Made by a program: the position numbers and the translations under genes. From Caulobacterales bacterium (GTDB taxonomy: Bacteria; Pseudomonadota; Alphaproteobacteria; Caulobacterales; Caulobacteraceae), in the NCBI GenBank assembly GCA_017302105.1, contig JAFLCS010000001.1:682001-746000 (forward strand): DNA of 64,000 nt, given 5' to 3'. Positions 61,651-64,000 of this stretch are shown piece by piece (within the stretch, counting starts at the first letter, position 1; each line of letters starts with the position of its first letter). Below the pieces are notes generated by a model. That model worked only from the letters and a program-made list of their open reading frames with translations, did no database searches and was not told the DNA's origin.

Positions 61651-62847
61651 ATGATCCAGAGGTTTGACGTCCTGATCGTCGGGGCCGGCGCGGCCGGCAT
61701 GATGTGTGCCATCGAGGCCGGACGTCGGGGACGACGCGTTCTGATCGTCGACCATGCCCCGGCACCGGGCGAAAAGATCCGCATCTCGGGCGGTGGCCGC
61801 TGCAACTTCACCAACCTGGGAGCGGGTGTTCACGCCATGCTGGGTGAGAATCCGCGCTTTGCCACCTCGGCCCTGAAGCGGTTCAGCCAGCGCGACTTCA
61901 TCGCACGCGTCGATCAGGCCGGCATCGCCTGGCACGAGAAGACCCTGGGACAGCTCTTCTGTGACGGCTCGGCCAGACAGATCGTCGGGATGCTGTCCGG
62001 ACAGATGACGGAGGCCGGGGTGACCCTGCGACTGGGCACGGGTGTGGCCGAGACGGCGGCCGGTCCCGATGGCTTTCGGGTGCGGCTGAGCGACGGCGGG
62101 GCCATCCAGACCGCGGCCCTGGTGCTGGCCACCGGCGGCAAATCGATTCCGAAGATGGGAGCGACCGGCTGGGCCTATGAGACGGCCAGGACGCTCGGCC
62201 TGCGGATCACCGAGACGCGGCCCGGTCTGGTGCCCCTGACGTTTGAGGCCGGACTGCTGGAAGAGACCAAGGCCCTGTCGGGCCTGTCCGTCGATGCGGT
62301 CGTGACCGCCGGGGCAGGACGCAAGGCGGCACGGTTCCGTGAGGGGCTGTTGTTCACCCATCGGGGCCTTTCGGGGCCGTCGATTCTTCAGATCAGCTCC
62401 TATTGGCGCGAGGGGGAGGCGATCACCGCCGACCTGGCCCCGGGGACCGACATCTTCGCGGCGCTCAAGGCGGCCAAACAGGCCAATGGCAAGCCGGATG
62501 TGGCGACGGCGCTGGGCCACATCGTGCCCAGGAGGCTGGCGGACTGGGTCTGTCAGCGCGGGGGCGTGGCCGGGCGTCTGGGCGACCAGAAGGACGCGGC
62601 GCTGGCGAGCCTGGGCGAGGCGGTCAATCGCTGGACGGTCAAGCCAGTGGGGTCCGAAGGCTATCGCACTGCCGAGGTCACCCTGGGCGGCATCGCCACC
62701 GACCAGCTGGACCAGCAGACCCTGCAGGCCAGATCCGTGCCGGGCCTGTTCTGTATCGGTGAGGCAGTGGACATCACTGGCTGGCTGGGCGGCTATAATT
62801 TCCAGTGGGCCTGGTCTTCGGGCTGGGCCGCCGGCCAGGCGTGCTGA
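61651..62847 (+). CDS. HI0933-like (YhiN) flavoprotein
   Basis: A 398-residue FAD-binding protein of the HI0933 family. It starts FDVLIVGAGAAGMMCAIEAGRRGRRVLIVDHAPAPGEKIRISGGGRCNFTN, the FAD fold plus family signature, has LVLATGGKSIPKMGATGWAYETARTLGL and LLFTHRGLSGPSILQISSYW in the middle, and ends GLFCIGEAVDITGWLGGYNFQWAWSSGWAAGQ. Reaction unknown, though related to tRNA and quinone-type oxidoreductases. The ATG at 61651 starts the FAD fold; an upstream in-frame start adds 28 unrelated residues. Confidence 0.95.
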   Translation: MIQRFDVLIVGAGAAGMMCAIEAGRRGRRVLIVDHAPAPGEKIRISGGGRCNFTNLGAGVHAMLGENPRFATSALKRFSQRDFIARVDQAGIAWHEKTLGQLFCDGSARQIVGMLSGQMTEAGVTLRLGTGVAETAAGPDGFRVRLSDGGAIQTAALVLATGGKSIPKMGATGWAYETARTLGLRITETRPGLVPLTFEAGLLEETKALSGLSVDAVVTAGAGRKAARFREGLLFTHRGLSGPSILQISSYWREGEAITADLAPGTDIFAALKAAKQANGKPDVATALGHIVPRRLADWVCQRGGVAGRLGDQKDAALASLGEAVNRWTVKPVGSEGYRTAEVTLGGIATDQLDQQTLQARSVPGLFCIGEAVDITGWLGGYNFQWAWSSGWAAGQAC

Positions 62848-62886
62848 GCCCTTCGCTCGACGAGACGGCGGCAATCTCAGTCGGTG

Positions 62887-63240
62887 TCAGTCCGCCTTGC
62901 GGTCGCCGAGGAGGGTGCCGGCGATCCAGCTGACGATGCCGGTGACCAGGGCTGCCCCGACGCCGGGCCACAGGCCGGTCACGGTGAAGCCGCCCAGCAT
63001 CATGGCGACCAGGCCGATCATGGCGGCGTTCACCACCAGCAGGAACAGGCCAAAGGTGATCACCGTCAGCGGGAAGGTCACGAAGGTCAGGACGGGCCGC
63101 ACCAGGGCGTTGACGATACCCAGCAAGACCGCCGCTGCAATCAGGGAGCCGGCCGAGCCGACCTCGACCCCCGGAACGAACTCGGCCGCGAGCCAGAGGC
63201 CCAGGGCGGTGATGACGGCGTGGATGAGCAATCGGATCAT
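62887..63240 (-). CDS. Phage holin family IV-type membrane protein
   Basis: A 117-residue protein with four hydrophobic helices: LLIHAVITALGLWLAAEFVPGVEV, GSLIAAAVLLGIVNALVRPVLTFVTFPLTVITFGLFLLVVNAAMIGLVAMM, and GVGAALVTGIVSWIAGTLLGDRK. This is the widespread phage holin family 4-like group (DUF360-type), normally a housekeeping membrane protein despite the name. ATG at 63240 starts the first helix. It diverges from recQ. Confidence 0.9.
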   Translation of the reverse strand: MIRLLIHAVITALGLWLAAEFVPGVEVGSAGSLIAAAVLLGIVNALVRPVLTFVTFPLTVITFGLFLLVVNAAMIGLVAMMLGGFTVTGLWPGVGAALVTGIVSWIAGTLLGDRKAD

Positions 63241-63322
63241 GCCGGGATGATGGCGAGGCTCTTCGGGCCTGTCCAGACGGGGTAGGGCTGGTTCTGGGGA
63301 ACAAATCCGGTACAAAGTCGCC

Positions 63323-64000
63323 ATGTCCGAACAGGTCCTGACTCGCGCTGAACGCGCCGCGCCGACCCTGGATCAGGCGCGCGCGATGCTGGCCCAAGTC
63401 TGGGGCCACGCCGATTTTCGCGGGATGCAGGCGGGCATGGTGGCCGAAGTGCTGGCCGGGCGTGACGTGCTCGCCGTCCTGCCGACCGGGGGCGGCAAGA
63501 GCGTCTGCTATCAGGTTCCGGCCTTGCTCCGGCCCGGCGTCGGGCTGGTGGTGTCGCCGCTGATCGCGCTGATGACCGATCAGGTCGAGGCCCTGGTCCA
63601 GCAGGGGGTGGCGGCGGCCCGGCTGGATTCCAATGTGGCGCTGGAAGACCGCGATGAGATCTGGCGGCGCGCGCGGGCCGGCGAGCTGGACCTTTTGTAT
63701 GTCTCGCCCGAGGGGCTGGCCAATCCGGGCATGATCCAGCGGTTGAGCGCGCTGGATCTGGCGCTGATTGCCATCGATGAGGCGCACTGTGTGTCCCAGT
63801 GGGGCCACGACTTCCGGCCCGACTATCGCAATCTGGGCCGGCTGGCCGAGCTGTTCCCCGGCGTGCCGCGCATCGCGGTGACGGCGACGGCGGATCCGCG
63901 CACGCAGCAGGACATCCTCGCCTCGCTGAAGCTGGCGGGCGCGCGCGTCTTCGTCGACAGTTTTGCGCGGCCCAATCTCAGACTGGGGGCCGAGCGCAAG
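63323..64000 (+). CDS. recQ: ATP-dependent DNA helicase RecQ (N-terminal part, cut by window edge)
   Basis: 3'-5' superfamily 2 helicase in recombination repair. The 226 residues visible contain motif 0 (ADFRGMQAGMVAEVLAGRDVLAVLPTGGGKSVCYQVPALL with Walker A TGGGKS), SPLIALMTDQV, the DEAH box (IAIDEAHCVSQWGHDFRPDYRNLG) and motif III TATADPRTQQDIL. All match RecQ; the helicase C-terminal, RQC and HRDC regions lie outside. The frame runs open to the end of the window. Confidence 0.95.
   Translation, partial: MSEQVLTRAERAAPTLDQARAMLAQVWGHADFRGMQAGMVAEVLAGRDVLAVLPTGGGKSVCYQVPALLRPGVGLVVSPLIALMTDQVEALVQQGVAAARLDSNVALEDRDEIWRRARAGELDLLYVSPEGLANPGMIQRLSALDLALIAIDEAHCVSQWGHDFRPDYRNLGRLAELFPGVPRIAVTATADPRTQQDILASLKLAGARVFVDSFARPNLRLGAERK

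Noticed and set aside
62887-63240. Holin-like protein as evidence of prophage
   Set aside because: This family IV-type protein is common as a housekeeping membrane protein, and no phage genes lie beside it.

Overview
The window is a GC-rich, gene-dense stretch of an alphaproteobacterial chromosome, most likely from Caulobacterales and Brevundimonas-like. The evidence is the fliL / flgF-flgG-flgA-flgH flagellar block with CtrA- and sigma54-type sites, a TrcR (DUF1013) cell-cycle regulator, rpsT next to dnaA with GANTC (CcrM-type) sites in front of dnaA, and scattered polyhydroxybutyrate (PHB) genes. Assignments rest on reading the sequence and recalling family motifs; no database search was run.

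Layout. 1-3.5 kb: flagellar rod and ring genes. 3.6-5.3 kb: three small exported proteins that look like diverged tandem copies of one another. 5.2-9.1 kb: purK/purE, a GGDEF diguanylate cyclase, two DUF465 proteins, ubiX. 9.2-20.3 kb: trcR, AMP nucleosidase, potassium transporter kup, Rrf2 regulator with an SDR, MarC, pyrF, and an ABC exporter. 20.3-26.1 kb: rpsU (apparently with a CTG start), COQ9-like protein, CobW-type GTPase, DUF805 and WD40 proteins, PHB depolymerase, YgjP-like metallopeptidase. 26.2-31.9 kb: enoyl-CoA hydratase, an atypical accessory gene (EVE-like plus GIY-YIG-like domains), rpsT, dnaA, gluQ, a 3-methyladenine glycosylase. 31.9-43.6 kb: mostly housekeeping genes (pyrD, gloB, phaB/phaA, phaR) and small membrane proteins. 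43.7-53.8 kb: polA, then a complete type II-C CRISPR-Cas locus. 53.9-64 kb: CoA transferase, DUF3800 protein, an orphan phage/GTA-type large terminase, a TetR / TonB-receptor / hydrolase group, an HI0933-like flavoprotein, and the start of recQ.

The CRISPR locus is the most striking system. It has 41 repeats of 36 nt and 40 spacers (39 of 30 nt, one of 29), starting 14 bp after the polA stop. Next come cas2, cas1 and a 1045-residue cas9, all on the opposite strand, and a predicted tracrRNA lies just upstream of cas9 on the plus strand. The anti-repeat can pair only with a plus-strand array transcript, so crRNAs should run against the cas genes and from the polA side, where there is no room for a leader. 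One spacer occurs twice in the array. The accessory gene at 27.0-28.2 kb is a candidate modification-dependent nuclease.

The only stretch above about 300 bases without a gene is 28591-29001, between rpsT and dnaA; it holds a terminator, a possible promoter, GANTC sites and an inverted repeat. No tRNA, rRNA or insertion sequence was recognised.
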